NCBI GenBank assembly: GCA_937927415.1
Contig: CALBDS010000054.1
Span: forward strand, 39,345 to 103,344
DNA from: an uncultured Rhodospirillaceae bacterium
GTDB taxonomy: Bacteria; Pseudomonadota; Alphaproteobacteria; Azospirillales; Azospirillaceae
DNA: 64,000 nucleotides
Direction: 5' to 3'
The notes under the pieces were generated by a model. That model worked only from the letters and a program-made list of their open reading frames with translations. It was not told where the DNA came from and ran no database searches. This document shows positions 50,206 through 58,277 of the stretch, piece by piece; positions within the stretch are counted from its first letter, which is position 1, and each line of letters begins with the position of its first letter. The position numbers and the translations under genes were made by a program.

Positions 50206-50745
50206 AAAACGTGGGCGGACTGCCGAATCAAAGGTGCTTTTTTGCTTCTATCAGCCCTGCGCGTTCAGCGGTTGGAGCGAAAACGTGGGTGAAACACCGA
50301 GTCGCCCCGGCAAAACGTGGGCGAAGCACCGATTCACCTGATCCATGGTTGACTCGCGCAAAGAGAGTCCCGCACGGCGTGTTGAATCGTCGTGCGGGCG
50401 GTTTTCCCCCTAAACGTGGGCGAACTGCCGAATCATTGTTTGAAACGTGGGTGAAGTGCCGACTCCCCTGCGTTCTAAGCGTGGGTGGACTGCCGACTCG
50501 GGTGGGGCAAACCGTGGGTGAAGTGCCGACTCGCTGTCGGGGAACCGTTTTATCGCCCTGCGAAACCGTGGGCGGACTCCCACTCTGCCGGTCGGGGAGA
50601 CTCGCGGGGGGTAAACGTGGGTGAAGTGCCGACTCAAGACGGTGGGCCGTGGGGGGAGGTTGGCACGAAAACGTGGGTGAAACCGCCCCGCGGCCCGTGG
50701 TGGATTCCGAAGAGGTCCTCTATCCGTGGGTGGACTGCCGAGTCA
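50206..50745 (+). repeat. Iteron block II and probable replication origin
   Basis: At least eleven copies of a degenerate iteron lie here in one orientation, with GTGGG starting near 50211, 50285, 50317, 50416, 50447, 50481, 50514, 50578, 50617, 50673 and 50726. Two forms are seen: GTGGGCGGACTGCCGA and GTGGGTGAAGTGCCGA, usually with AAAC before and ACTC or ATC after. Copies at 50578 and 50673 are degenerate. Spacing is irregular (30-100 bp). Two reverse copies follow at about 50829 and 50919. This 810-base space upstream of rep has no gene and should hold the origin and rep promoter. No clear DnaA box was found. Confidence 0.85.
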
Positions 50746-50847
50746 GAGGCCGGCAGGAGGTCCGGGAGGGGGGCCGGCAGGGGTGATGCGCGGGGGGCGG
50801 GAGTCCCCACCCCTCCGGCACGGCATTTCGCCCACGTTTGAGTCGGT

Positions 50848-50865
50848 GGAATCCCTAAGGATTCC
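50848..50865. repeat. 18-bp palindrome at the far edge of the origin region
   Basis: GGAATCC (50848-50854), CTAA, GGATTCC (50859-50865): a perfect 7-bp dyad, matching the dyad at 49046-49064 on the other side of rep. Confidence 0.6.
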
Positions 50866-50952
50866 GCCATTGCCGCGCCGTTCCGGCCCGGAGCCGATGG
50901 GGCCGGAAGGCGGATCGGGTTTCACCCACGTTTTGACAAAGGGGGGCAAGGC

Positions 50953-51618
50953 TCAGCCGGCGGGCATCACGCCGGCGGCCAGGGCGGCACGGATCAGGTT
51001 GGACAGCCCCCGCACCTGCAGCTTGTCATTGATGCGGGCACGATGGACATCCACCGTGCGGGCGCTGATGCCCAGCCGGTAGGCGATGACCTTGGTGGGC
51101 AGGCCGGCGACCACCCCCTCCAGCACCTCGCGTTCGCGGGGGGTGAGGGTGGCGAGACGGGCGGTGAAGTCGGCGGCCCCCGTCGGGGGGCGGCCGGCGT
51201 CGGTGCGGGCCAGCGCGGTTTCCACCGCCGTGCGCAGGGCGTCGGACCGGAACGGCTTTTCCAGAAAATCCACCGCCCCGGCCTTCATCGCCTGCACCGC
51301 CATGGGCACGGTGGCGTTGCCGGTCAGGATGACGACCGGCATGGCGATCCCGCGGGCGGCCAGTTCGCCCAGCAGCGTTATCCCGTCCACATCGGGCATG
51401 CACACATCCACCAGGGCACAGCCCGGTGCCGCCGTGGCGGCGGCGGTGATGAAGGCCCGCCCGCCCTCGTATTCCTCCACCCGGTATCCCATGGCCCGCA
51501 GCAGGGTGGCGAGCGAGGCGCGGAAGCCGCTGTCGTCATCGACAAGGTGCAGCGTCATCGGCCGCGCCGGAGCGCAAGGGGACGGGGCGGGCGGTCCCGC
51601 GGTCTGACGGTCGCTCAT
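50953..51618 (-). CDS. FixJ/NarL-family response regulator
   Basis: A 221-residue protein. Receiver (about 22-140): LHLVDDDSGFR, phosphoacceptor Asp71 in CALVDVCMPDVDGI, VVILTGNATVPMAVQAMKAGAVDFLEKPF with Thr and Lys. LuxR-type HTH (about 158-218): LTPREREVLEGVVAGL then PTKVIAYRLGISARTVDVHR. This is the FixJ/DctR-like type that pairs with PAS or Cache kinases. Its start overlaps the kinase stop by ATGA. The target genes are unknown. Confidence 0.93.
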   Translation of the reverse strand: MSDRQTAGPPAPSPCAPARPMTLHLVDDDSGFRASLATLLRAMGYRVEEYEGGRAFITAAATAAPGCALVDVCMPDVDGITLLGELAARGIAMPVVILTGNATVPMAVQAMKAGAVDFLEKPFRSDALRTAVETALARTDAGRPPTGAADFTARLATLTPREREVLEGVVAGLPTKVIAYRLGISARTVDVHRARINDKLQVRGLSNLIRAALAAGVMPAG

Positions 51619-53507
51619 GTCGGGGTGGCGGGGCAGGGGGCCGTGCCGTTTGCGGGCGCGGCGGCGATGGTTGCCGCCGGAAGGGTGAAGCGGAAGGTCG
51701 CCCCGCCAAGGGGCGTCTGGCCGCGGTCGCACCACAGCCGGCCGCCGTGGGCTTCGACGATGGCGCGCGATATGGCCAGCCCGATGCCCAGCCCGTCGCC
51801 CTTGGTGGTGAAGAACGGGCGGAACAGGGCCGCCTGTGCTTCCGGCGTGATGCCGGGGCCGGTGTCGCTGACGGCGAATTCCACCATCGGCGGGGTGCTG
51901 CCGGGCTGGGGGCGGGCGCTGACGCTGATCCGGCGGATGGGCCGCCCGGCGGTCGCCTCCGCCGCGTTGCGTACCAGATTGACCAGAACCTGCTGAGCCT
52001 GGATGCGGTCCACCAGAACCGCGGGGCAATCGGGGGCGATGGTGAGAAACAGGTTGGCCCCGCTGCCGGCCAGCCCCATCAGCCCCAGGGAACAGGCATC
52101 CTCGACGATTGCGTCCGCCCGCTCCTGCGTCCAGTCGCATCCGCGGTTGGCGGCGAAACCGCGGATGCGGCGGATGATCCGGTCGGCGCGGTCGGTCTGT
52201 TCCAGCGCCCGGTCCAGGGTGGGGCGAAGGGCGTCCACCTGCCCTTCGTTCAACTGCATCCGTGCCGCTTCCAGATAGTTGGACACCGCGGCCAGCGGCT
52301 GGTTGATCTCGTGGGCGACGGTGGAGGCCACCTGTCCGATGGCGCTGAGGCGGGCGGAGTGGAGCAGCTCGGCCTGCAGCGTCTTGGCCCGCTGTTCGGC
52401 GGCATCCCGTTCCCGTGCCCGGCGGTCCAGGTCGCTGCCGGCCTGGACCAGCACCGCCGCCACCCGGTCCACCTCCGCCAGACCCGACGGCCGGGGCACG
52501 CCCGTCAGCCGTTCCCCCCGGCCAAGGGCCGCCGCCGCTTCTTCCAGCGTCTGCATGGGCCGGCGGATGCTGCGCGCGATGCCGAGCGCCAACCCGATCC
52601 CCACCAGCGTCAGCACCACTCCGGCGGCGGCCAGCAGCATCAGCGACCGGCGCATGGGCGCTTCCACCACCGTCTGCGGTACCCCCAGAACCACCGACCA
52701 GGGGGTGGTGCTGGTGGCGCTGTAGCCGCTCAATACAGGAATTTGTTCCTGGCTGGATCCCGACAGGGTGCCGTCGCGGTTGGCGGCCAGGATCGCTTTG
52801 AGCCGTGGGGCGACGGGGGCGCCGACAAAGCGTTCCGGAGCGAGGGTGCGGGCGATGATGATGCCGTTGCCGTCCACCACCGAGGCCATCCAGCCGGGCG
52901 GCAGCCGCTTGCCGGCGATGCGCTTCAGCGTCCTATCCATCTGGATTTCGCTGCCGAACAGGCCGGCGAAGCTGCCGCGGCGGAACACCGGTTCCAGGAT
53001 GATGAGCGCATGGTCCCCGCGCAGCCGGGCGGGGAAGCGGTTGGACACCTGGGGCGTCTGGGTCTTCAGCGCCCGGTCCACCAGATCGGGGGTGGGGTGG
53101 GGCGGTATGGCGCCCCCATAGGGGACGTAGGTGTTGAACCGCCGATGCCCATCGGTGTCGACGAAGCCGATCGGCGCGCCGTTGATGGCCGCCACCGCCG
53201 TGGCTTCATGATAAAGCCGCTCGTAATCCTTCTCATCGAACGCGCGGGACACCGACAGCCCGCTCAGCCGGGCGCCCATGATGGCCACCTCGGTGTCGAT
53301 GTCGTCGGCCACCTCGCGGGCGGTCAGCAGCAGGCGGTTGCGGATCTCCTCCTCTTCCCGTGCCACATAATGCAGCGTGGCGACGGTCGCCAGCAGGAAC
53401 ATCGGCAACATGCTCGCCACCGACAGCAGCACCAGCCGCCGCTGCAGCCCACCCGCGGCAAAAGCCCCCCCCGCCCGTTTCTGTGGGGAAGAGGAGGCCC
53501 GGTTCAT
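51615..53507 (-). CDS. Membrane sensor histidine kinase (double-Cache type)
   Basis: A 630-residue protein. A first membrane helix (about 25-47) and a second near residue 285-305 enclose a periplasmic region of about 240 residues with PYGGAIPPHPTPD and PVLSGYSATSTTPWSVVLGVP, typical of double-Cache sensors. A HAMP domain and coiled coil follow, then AHEINQPLAAVSNYLEAA with His near residue 399, and the HATPase domain (NLVRNAAEAT, DTGPGITPEA, GDGLGIGLAISRAIVEAHGG). This is the DctB-like kinase type. It starts 4 bases after the ribH stop and overlaps the regulator gene. Confidence 0.93.
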   Translation of the reverse strand: MNRASSSPQKRAGGAFAAGGLQRRLVLLSVASMLPMFLLATVATLHYVAREEEEIRNRLLLTAREVADDIDTEVAIMGARLSGLSVSRAFDEKDYERLYHEATAVAAINGAPIGFVDTDGHRRFNTYVPYGGAIPPHPTPDLVDRALKTQTPQVSNRFPARLRGDHALIILEPVFRRGSFAGLFGSEIQMDRTLKRIAGKRLPPGWMASVVDGNGIIIARTLAPERFVGAPVAPRLKAILAANRDGTLSGSSQEQIPVLSGYSATSTTPWSVVLGVPQTVVEAPMRRSLMLLAAAGVVLTLVGIGLALGIARSIRRPMQTLEEAAAALGRGERLTGVPRPSGLAEVDRVAAVLVQAGSDLDRRARERDAAEQRAKTLQAELLHSARLSAIGQVASTVAHEINQPLAAVSNYLEAARMQLNEGQVDALRPTLDRALEQTDRADRIIRRIRGFAANRGCDWTQERADAIVEDACSLGLMGLAGSGANLFLTIAPDCPAVLVDRIQAQQVLVNLVRNAAEATAGRPIRRISVSARPQPGSTPPMVEFAVSDTGPGITPEAQAALFRPFFTTKGDGLGIGLAISRAIVEAHGGRLWCDRGQTPLGGATFRFTLPAATIAAAPANGTAPCPATPT

Positions 53508-53511
53508 GGGA

Positions 53512-53916
53512 TCAGCCCTGTTCCAGCATGGTCGCCGCCGCCTCCACCGCCGCGGCGGCATAGGGGCGCACGCGCGCCGGAATCTGCGACGGGTTGATGC
53601 CCGGCCCCAGGATGCCCACGCCGACCGGCTTCATGAAGGCAAGCTGCAGGTCGATCAGGCTTTTGATGACCGCATGGCCCATCACCGATCCGTGTTCGGT
53701 TTCGCCGCGTTCGATGATGCCCAGAACCACCGCCCCGGCCACGTCGTCGCGCTGGAGCAGCCGCTTGACCGCCAACGGCTTTTCCATGGAGCCGGGCACC
53801 CACACCTCCGCCACGATGGTCAGGCCACGGGCGGCGGCGACCTTGCGGGCCTCGTCCAGCATCTCCTCGCCTTCCCGGCGGTGGAAACGGCCCAGCACGA
53901 TTGCGATGTTCGGCAT
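53512..53916 (-). CDS. ribH: 6,7-dimethyl-8-ribityllumazine synthase-like protein
   Basis: A 134-residue protein, slightly short for RibH (about 150). IAIVLGRFHRREGEEMLDEA starts the fold; VWVPGSMEKPLAVKRLLQRDD matches the RibH G-[AS]-x-E-x-P loop; VVLGIIERGETEHGSVMGHAVIKSL matches the GxVIxGET.H region with the catalytic His; VGVGILG is also typical. It would make lumazine in riboflavin synthesis; the sequence is closest to the shorter type II group. No other rib genes are near. It is co-transcribed with the following kinase-regulator pair, an uncommon arrangement. Confidence 0.85.
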   Translation of the reverse strand: MPNIAIVLGRFHRREGEEMLDEARKVAAARGLTIVAEVWVPGSMEKPLAVKRLLQRDDVAGAVVLGIIERGETEHGSVMGHAVIKSLIDLQLAFMKPVGVGILGPGINPSQIPARVRPYAAAAVEAAATMLEQG

Positions 53917-54016
53917 CCGATCCTCTCGGTTGACTCTCAAGCGTTCCGTCTGCCGGTCTACCGCAAACGCCCGATTCGCGGAAGGGCAAACCGTGTGACC
54001 GTATCCCGCGTGCCGT

Positions 54017-54050
54017 GTTGTGGAGCACACAAGCATCACAACAGTTGACA
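54017..54050 (+). promoter_or_regulatory. parA promoter region with inverted repeats
   Basis: GTTGTG (54017-54022) pairs with CACAAC (54037-54042), and TTGTG/CACAA also forms a tighter dyad (54018-54032). TTGACA at 54045-54050 could be a -35 box. An HTH-bearing ParA usually binds such a site to control its own operon. Confidence 0.45.
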
Positions 54051-54105
54051 CACACCATCACCTATCCGAATGTGCGGCCCGCAGGGGATTCCAAGGGGGG
54101 TATCC

Positions 54106-55146
54106 GTGGCCCACGATATGAGCGGCGAGGAGCTGCGCAGTTACCGCGAACAGCGCGGCATGAATCAGCAGGAACTGGTTACGTGGCTGAACGAACAATT
54201 GGGGCGGCGGTATGACCGCGCCAAGATCTCGCGCTGGGAAACCGGGGCGGAGCGCATCCCCCAGACGGTGGCCGCGGCGCTGAAATCTGCCACCGTGCCC
54301 GTGGGCATCCCCGCCGCGTCCGTCCGTGCCGCGCCGGTGGTGTTCTGTGCGGCCAACCAGAAGGGCGGGGTGGCGAAAACCACCACCTGCGTGAACGTGG
54401 CGTGGCTGTTGGCGGCGGCGGGGCGGCGGGTGCTGCTGGTGGATTGCGACCCCCAGGCCAACGCCACCGTGCATCTGGGCGTCGATCCCCACGAAACCGA
54501 ACTGGCCAAGGCCACCCTGACCCACGCGCTGAAATCGACCCGGCCGATGCGGGAATTCGTGACGCCGGTGTGCGACGGGGCGTTCGACCTGCTGCCCTCG
54601 TCCATTTCGCTGGCGGCGGCCGACCGGGAACTGCTGCGCCAGCCCAACGGCACCCTGATCCTGCGGGCCAAGATCGCCCAGCTTGCCGGCCAGTACGATG
54701 TGGTGGTGCTGGATTGCCCGCCGCACCTGGGCGAACTCACCGTGTCGGTGCTGAACGCCGCCGATCAGCTTCTGATCCCGACGCAGACGGAAATGCTCTC
54801 CATGATGGGCATTCCGCAGTTGTTCGAAACCATCGCCGGGGTGCGCGAACTGGTGAATCCGCGGCTGCAGGTGCTGGGCATCCTGCCCACCATGTACAGC
54901 CCCCGCCGGCTGCAGGACGAACAGGTGATGGCGGAACTGCGCGAACTGGCGGCGGCGGAACAGCTTCGCCTGTTCTCCCCCGTCAAGCGGGCGGCGGACT
55001 ATTCCAAGAGCGTGATGGCCGGGCGCCCCGGTCTGGCGATCAACCCCAATTCCGCCGGGGCGGAAAGCTATCAGGAAATCGCCGACGCCCTGCTGGTGCT
55101 CATCAACGACGAAACAGGGCGGGGGGGGATGACCCATGGTGCGTAA
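54106..55146 (+). CDS. parA: ParA partition ATPase with N-terminal HTH
   Basis: A 346-residue protein. Residues 1-60 form an XRE-like helix-turn-helix (LRSYREQRGMNQQELVTWLN, YDRAKISRWETGAERIP). Residues about 80-340 are the ParA/Soj ATPase with deviant Walker A NQKGGVAKTTT (84-94), VLLVDCDPQANAT and VLDCPPHLGELT. An HTH before the ATPase is the type Ia plasmid arrangement, in which ParA also represses its own operon. GTG 54106 is chosen because GGGGGG lies 5 bases upstream; ATG 54118 is the alternative. It overlaps parB by 11 bases. Confidence 0.93.
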   Translation: MAHDMSGEELRSYREQRGMNQQELVTWLNEQLGRRYDRAKISRWETGAERIPQTVAAALKSATVPVGIPAASVRAAPVVFCAANQKGGVAKTTTCVNVAWLLAAAGRRVLLVDCDPQANATVHLGVDPHETELAKATLTHALKSTRPMREFVTPVCDGAFDLLPSSISLAAADRELLRQPNGTLILRAKIAQLAGQYDVVVLDCPPHLGELTVSVLNAADQLLIPTQTEMLSMMGIPQLFETIAGVRELVNPRLQVLGILPTMYSPRRLQDEQVMAELRELAAAEQLRLFSPVKRAADYSKSVMAGRPGLAINPNSAGAESYQEIADALLVLINDETGRGGMTHGA

Positions 55147-56026
55147 GCTCGACACCACCAACACCGGCCTGTTCAAGCGGGCCATGAGCCGTGCGGGGGC
55201 CGGGGGCGGCAGCAACAGCGCGCTGTTCGGCCTGTCCAGTGCCGTGCGCTACCGCGAAATCCCCCTGGCCCAGATCGAGCCGAACCCCGACCAGCCCCGC
55301 CGCAACGCCCGCGGGGTGGAGATCGCGGCGCTGGCCGCCTCCATCGACCAGAAGGGGCTGCTCCAGCCCCTGAACGTGCGGGAGGTGGCGCCCGACCGTT
55401 TCCAGATCATCGCCGGGGAACGGCGCTATTGGGCGCTGCTGTCGCTGGAGCGCACCACCGCCCCCGCCCTGGTGCTGGACACCGACGATGTGCAGGTTCT
55501 GGCCCTGATCGAGAATGTCCAGCGGGTGGACCTGCATCCGGTGGATCTGGCCCTGTCGCTCAAGGGGCTGATCGGGGACAAGGGGCTGACCCAGGAGCAG
55601 GCGGCGGTGCTGATCGGCAAGTCGCAGGAATACATCGCCCGGCTGGTGGGCATCCTGCGCCTGCCCGCCGACATTCTGGACGACGCCCCCAACCACCCGC
55701 TGGTGTCGGCCTCCCTGCTGATGGAACTGGCCGAGCTGGGGGACGAGGCGGCCTTGCGCGCCCTGTGGGCACGGGTGGGCGACGGGCTGACGGTCAAGGA
55801 GGTGCGCGCCGCCAAGCGCGAGCGGCGGGAGAACCGCCCGCCCGTGGCCGCTCCCGCCACCCCGGCGGCGCTGTATGTGCCGGTGCTGCGCAGCCTGCGG
55901 GCCTCGGTCCTCAAGCTGCGCAACCTGTCCGACGAAGGGACGCGCATCGACGAGGATCAGCGGCGGGAGCTTCTGACCCTGCGCAACGCCATCGACGCCG
56001 TGCTGAACGAGGCATTAGACGGCTAA
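55136..56026 (+). CDS. parB: ParB partition protein
   Basis: A 296-residue protein. The ParB/Srx-like CTPase region has YREIPLAQIEPNPDQPRR, IAALAASIDQKGLLQPLNV and IIAGERRYWALLSLE; then QVLALIENVQRVDLHPVDLA and a helix-turn-helix with TQEQAAVLIGKSQEYIARLV. The C-terminal 60 residues are the dimerisation part. It loads on parS DNA and works with ParA to segregate the replicon. A 35-bp palindrome 27 bases after the stop is a candidate binding site. Confidence 0.95.
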   Translation: MVRKLDTTNTGLFKRAMSRAGAGGGSNSALFGLSSAVRYREIPLAQIEPNPDQPRRNARGVEIAALAASIDQKGLLQPLNVREVAPDRFQIIAGERRYWALLSLERTTAPALVLDTDDVQVLALIENVQRVDLHPVDLALSLKGLIGDKGLTQEQAAVLIGKSQEYIARLVGILRLPADILDDAPNHPLVSASLLMELAELGDEAALRALWARVGDGLTVKEVRAAKRERRENRPPVAAPATPAALYVPVLRSLRASVLKLRNLSDEGTRIDEDQRRELLTLRNAIDAVLNEALDG

Positions 56027-56052
56027 TAACCGTTCGGGATAGTGGGGTAAAT

Positions 56053-56087
56053 GTCAACAACGGGGCGATCATCGTCCCGTTGTTGAC
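56053..56087. repeat. 35-bp palindrome after parB (candidate centromere or terminator)
   Basis: Perfect 12-bp arms GTCAACAACGGG (56053-56064) and CCCGTTGTTGAC (56076-56087). The 11 bases between them, GCGATCATCGT, are also symmetric except for one pair. The T-run after it is weak (GTTTT), so a pure terminator role is less convincing than a protein-binding one. Confidence 0.7.
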
Positions 56088-56141
56088 GTTTTGGCAGTTC
56101 ATTCTGTTTTTTCAAAGGCTTGGTTCTTCTTTCAACCCAGA

Positions 56142-56158
56142 CCGAACACAGTGTTCGG
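56142..56158. promoter_or_regulatory. 17-bp palindrome before the GlcG-like gene
   Basis: CCGAACAC-A-GTGTTCGG is a perfect dyad about 85 bases before ATG 56243. It has the size of a repressor operator. Confidence 0.5.
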
Positions 56159-56242
56159 CGGTGGGTGGGGTTACGACGGTGGGCGGCGGTGGTATGACCA
56201 CCCAGCCTTGACCCAAACATCCCCACCGAAGGGAACCGCCTG

Positions 56243-56653
56243 ATGAAAACCGTTTCGATCCTCACCCTGTCCGACGCCAAGGCCATTGCCGCCGCTGCCG
56301 AGGACGAAGCCCGCCGCCAGGGCTGGAACGTGGTCATCGCCATTGTCGATGCCGGCGGCCATCTGGTCTATCTGCAGCGCATGGACGACACCCAGGTGGG
56401 GTCTGTCGTGGTGGCCCAGGAAAAGGCCCGCACCGCCGTGCTGTTCCGCCGCCCGAGCAAGGCGCTGGAAGACACGGTGCTGGGCGGCAAGCCCCACATG
56501 ATGACCCTGCCCGGAGCCACCACCATCGAAGGCGGCCTGCCGCTGGTGCACAACGGCCAGGTTCTGGGCGCCATCGGCGTGTCGGGGGTGATGTCGCACC
56601 AGGACGGCGTGGTCGCCAAGGCCGGCGCCGACATCCTGACGACCCTGGCCTGA
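56243..56653 (+). CDS. GlcG/HbpS-family heme- or cofactor-binding protein
   Basis: A 136-residue protein with LTLSDAKAIAAAAEDEARRQ, VVIAIVDAGGHLVYLQRMD, AQEKARTAVLFRRPSKALED and GALGVSG-like GAIGVSGVMSHQDGVVAKAG, the GlcG/HbpS pattern. Family members bind heme or flavin-type ligands or accompany glycolate and propanediol pathways; function here is open. Two perfect hairpins follow the gene. Confidence 0.88.
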   Translation: MKTVSILTLSDAKAIAAAAEDEARRQGWNVVIAIVDAGGHLVYLQRMDDTQVGSVVVAQEKARTAVLFRRPSKALEDTVLGGKPHMMTLPGATTIEGGLPLVHNGQVLGAIGVSGVMSHQDGVVAKAGADILTTLA

Positions 56654-56663
56654 TCCACGGGGT

Positions 56664-56715
56664 ACAGGGGCATACGCCCCTGTCCGGGGAGCGTCGAGGG
56701 GAGGATCCCCTCGAC
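56664..56715 (+). terminator. Tandem hairpins after the GlcG-like gene
   Basis: ACAGGGGC/GCCCCTGT (56664-56671 with 56676-56683) and GTCGAGGGG/CCCCTCGAC (56693-56701 with 56707-56715) are both perfect stems, 9 bases apart, without a T-run. Possible terminator or REP-like unit. Confidence 0.5.
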
Positions 56716-56889
56716 AACGCCCCACGATCTTGACGTCCCCCTCATCCCCGTCCATGCTTGTCGTCGGCGTGACCGGCGCCTCCCCGTCCGCGGAAAGGGC
56801 TGCGCCCACGGCTCGCGAGGATTGGCTTCCCCCTCCTATCCCTTTTCGGTCTTTCCGGCGGACGAAGACGCACGGGAAAGGGATGTGTG

Positions 56890-58161
56890 ATGAGCGGGCA
56901 GACACCGCGGGCGGCCGGCCCTTTCCGGCTCAATCTGGAACAGCAGAAGAAGCGGGCGAAGGAATTGCTGGCCGCGGTGCGGTCCGGCGATGACGATGCC
57001 CTGGCCCGGTGGAACCGTCACCGGCCCGCGGATGCCGCCGATGGCCTGAGCACCACCCAGCATGTCATCGCCCGTGAACTGGGCCTGCCCAGTTGGCCGC
57101 GGCTGAAGGCCCATGTGGCGGCCATGGACACCGCCCGCCGGGCGATGGAGCGGGGCACGGCCCCGGACGGCGACCGCCGCACGCTGCACATCCGCTGCGG
57201 CTCCGACATCCGCGCGCCGCTGCGCGAGGCCGGTTTTGCCGGTGACTTCCTGGAATACGCGAACCCCTTCTGCCAGGGGCCGGTGACCGCCGGGCCGGAT
57301 TTTCTCGACCGGCGGGCGGCCTTTCTGTCCGCGGCTTTCGGCTCCACGTTGGGGCTGTCCGCCGACGCCGCGCGCGCCCGATTGGAGCAGGAGGAGGCCG
57401 GGCTGGCGGCGGCCAACCGCTGGGATCGGGTGGTGCTGTGGTTCGAGCACGACGGCTATGACCAGTTGATCCTGGCCCGCTGCCTGGAGCGTTTCGCCGT
57501 GCTCGGCCCGCCGCCGGTGCTGGAGATGGTGTCGCTGAACCGCTTTCCCGGTGGCGCCCGCTTCATCGGGCTGGGGCAGTTGCCGCCGGAGGCCTTGCGG
57601 CTTTTGTGGGCGGGGCGCCGGACAGTAACGTGGGCGGACTGCCGGGCGGGGCAAGAGGTGTGGGACGCCCTGACGTCCCCCGATCCGCGGGAACTGGCGG
57701 CGGTGATGGGGCGGATGGGCGGCGGGCTGCCCTATATGGCGGGGGCGGTGCAGCGGCATCTTCAGGAACTGCCCGGTGCCGGTGACGGTCTGGCCCTGAC
57801 CGAACGGCTGGCGCTGACGGCCCTGGCGGCGGGGGACCGGACAGTGGAAGACGTGTGGCGTGTGTTGATGCGTGAGACGGACCCGCTGCCTTTCCTGACC
57901 GACCTGATCCTCTGGGCCATCCTGCGCGGCCTGCTGAATGCGGCCGACCCCGCCGTAACCGTCACCCCCGACACCACCACCGCCCCCTGGCCCAAGCGGT
58001 GTCTGGCGCTGACCGCGACCGGGCGGGCGGTGCTGGACGGCCAGCGGGACTGGCTGTCCTGCGGCCCGGCGGAACGCTGGGTCGGTGGGGTCCGCCTTAC
58101 CCCCGGCGATCCGGCGTGGCGGTGGGACGACGCGGCGGGGGCGGTGCGGGGGCCTTATTAG
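56890..58161 (+). CDS. DUF1835-family protein
   Basis: A protein of about 423 residues. Residues 1-75 are an N-terminal helical region with TQHVIARELGLPSWPRLKAH. The DUF1835 region follows (LHIRCGSDIRAPLREAGFAGDFLEY then ANPFCQGPV) and includes WDRVVLWFEHDGYDQLILARCLERF, both characteristic. The C-terminal part has a winged-helix-like end (CLALTATGRAVL). The function of this family is not known; it is cytoplasmic. ATG 56890 is used; GTG 56887 precedes it. An iteron-like sequence lies inside the gene at 57627-57644. Confidence 0.85.
   Translation: MSGQTPRAAGPFRLNLEQQKKRAKELLAAVRSGDDDALARWNRHRPADAADGLSTTQHVIARELGLPSWPRLKAHVAAMDTARRAMERGTAPDGDRRTLHIRCGSDIRAPLREAGFAGDFLEYANPFCQGPVTAGPDFLDRRAAFLSAAFGSTLGLSADAARARLEQEEAGLAAANRWDRVVLWFEHDGYDQLILARCLERFAVLGPPPVLEMVSLNRFPGGARFIGLGQLPPEALRLLWAGRRTVTWADCRAGQEVWDALTSPDPRELAAVMGRMGGGLPYMAGAVQRHLQELPGAGDGLALTERLALTALAAGDRTVEDVWRVLMRETDPLPFLTDLILWAILRGLLNAADPAVTVTPDTTTAPWPKRCLALTATGRAVLDGQRDWLSCGPAERWVGGVRLTPGDPAWRWDDAAGAVRGPY
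57627..57644 (+). repeat. Stray iteron-like sequence within the DUF1835 gene
   Basis: AACGTGGGCGGACTGCCG is identical to the core of the iterons at 49-50.7 kb, over 18 bases, and has the same orientation. It encodes WADCR in an otherwise ordinary gene about 7 kb from the origin. Confidence 0.6.
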
Positions 58162-58277
58162 CCGTCGCAAACCGTCTTTCGCCACCCTATGCCGGATGAC
58201 GGGGACAGTTTTCAGGCGATATTGACTTTGCGAGGACAACCCGTAGCATCTTAAAAAACGGCGTGCGGGGGGCTGTC

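Noticed and set aside
50142..50231. N-terminal extension of the rep gene
   Set aside because: The 30 extra residues come from an iteron; ATG 50141 gives the family's usual start.
50410..50637. Short minus-strand frames through the origin
   Set aside because: Their repeated FTHV/FRH-like pieces are iterons translated in reverse.
49084..50745. Iterons as a CRISPR array
   Set aside because: The units are adjacent or irregularly spaced with no uniform spacers, and no cas genes are present.
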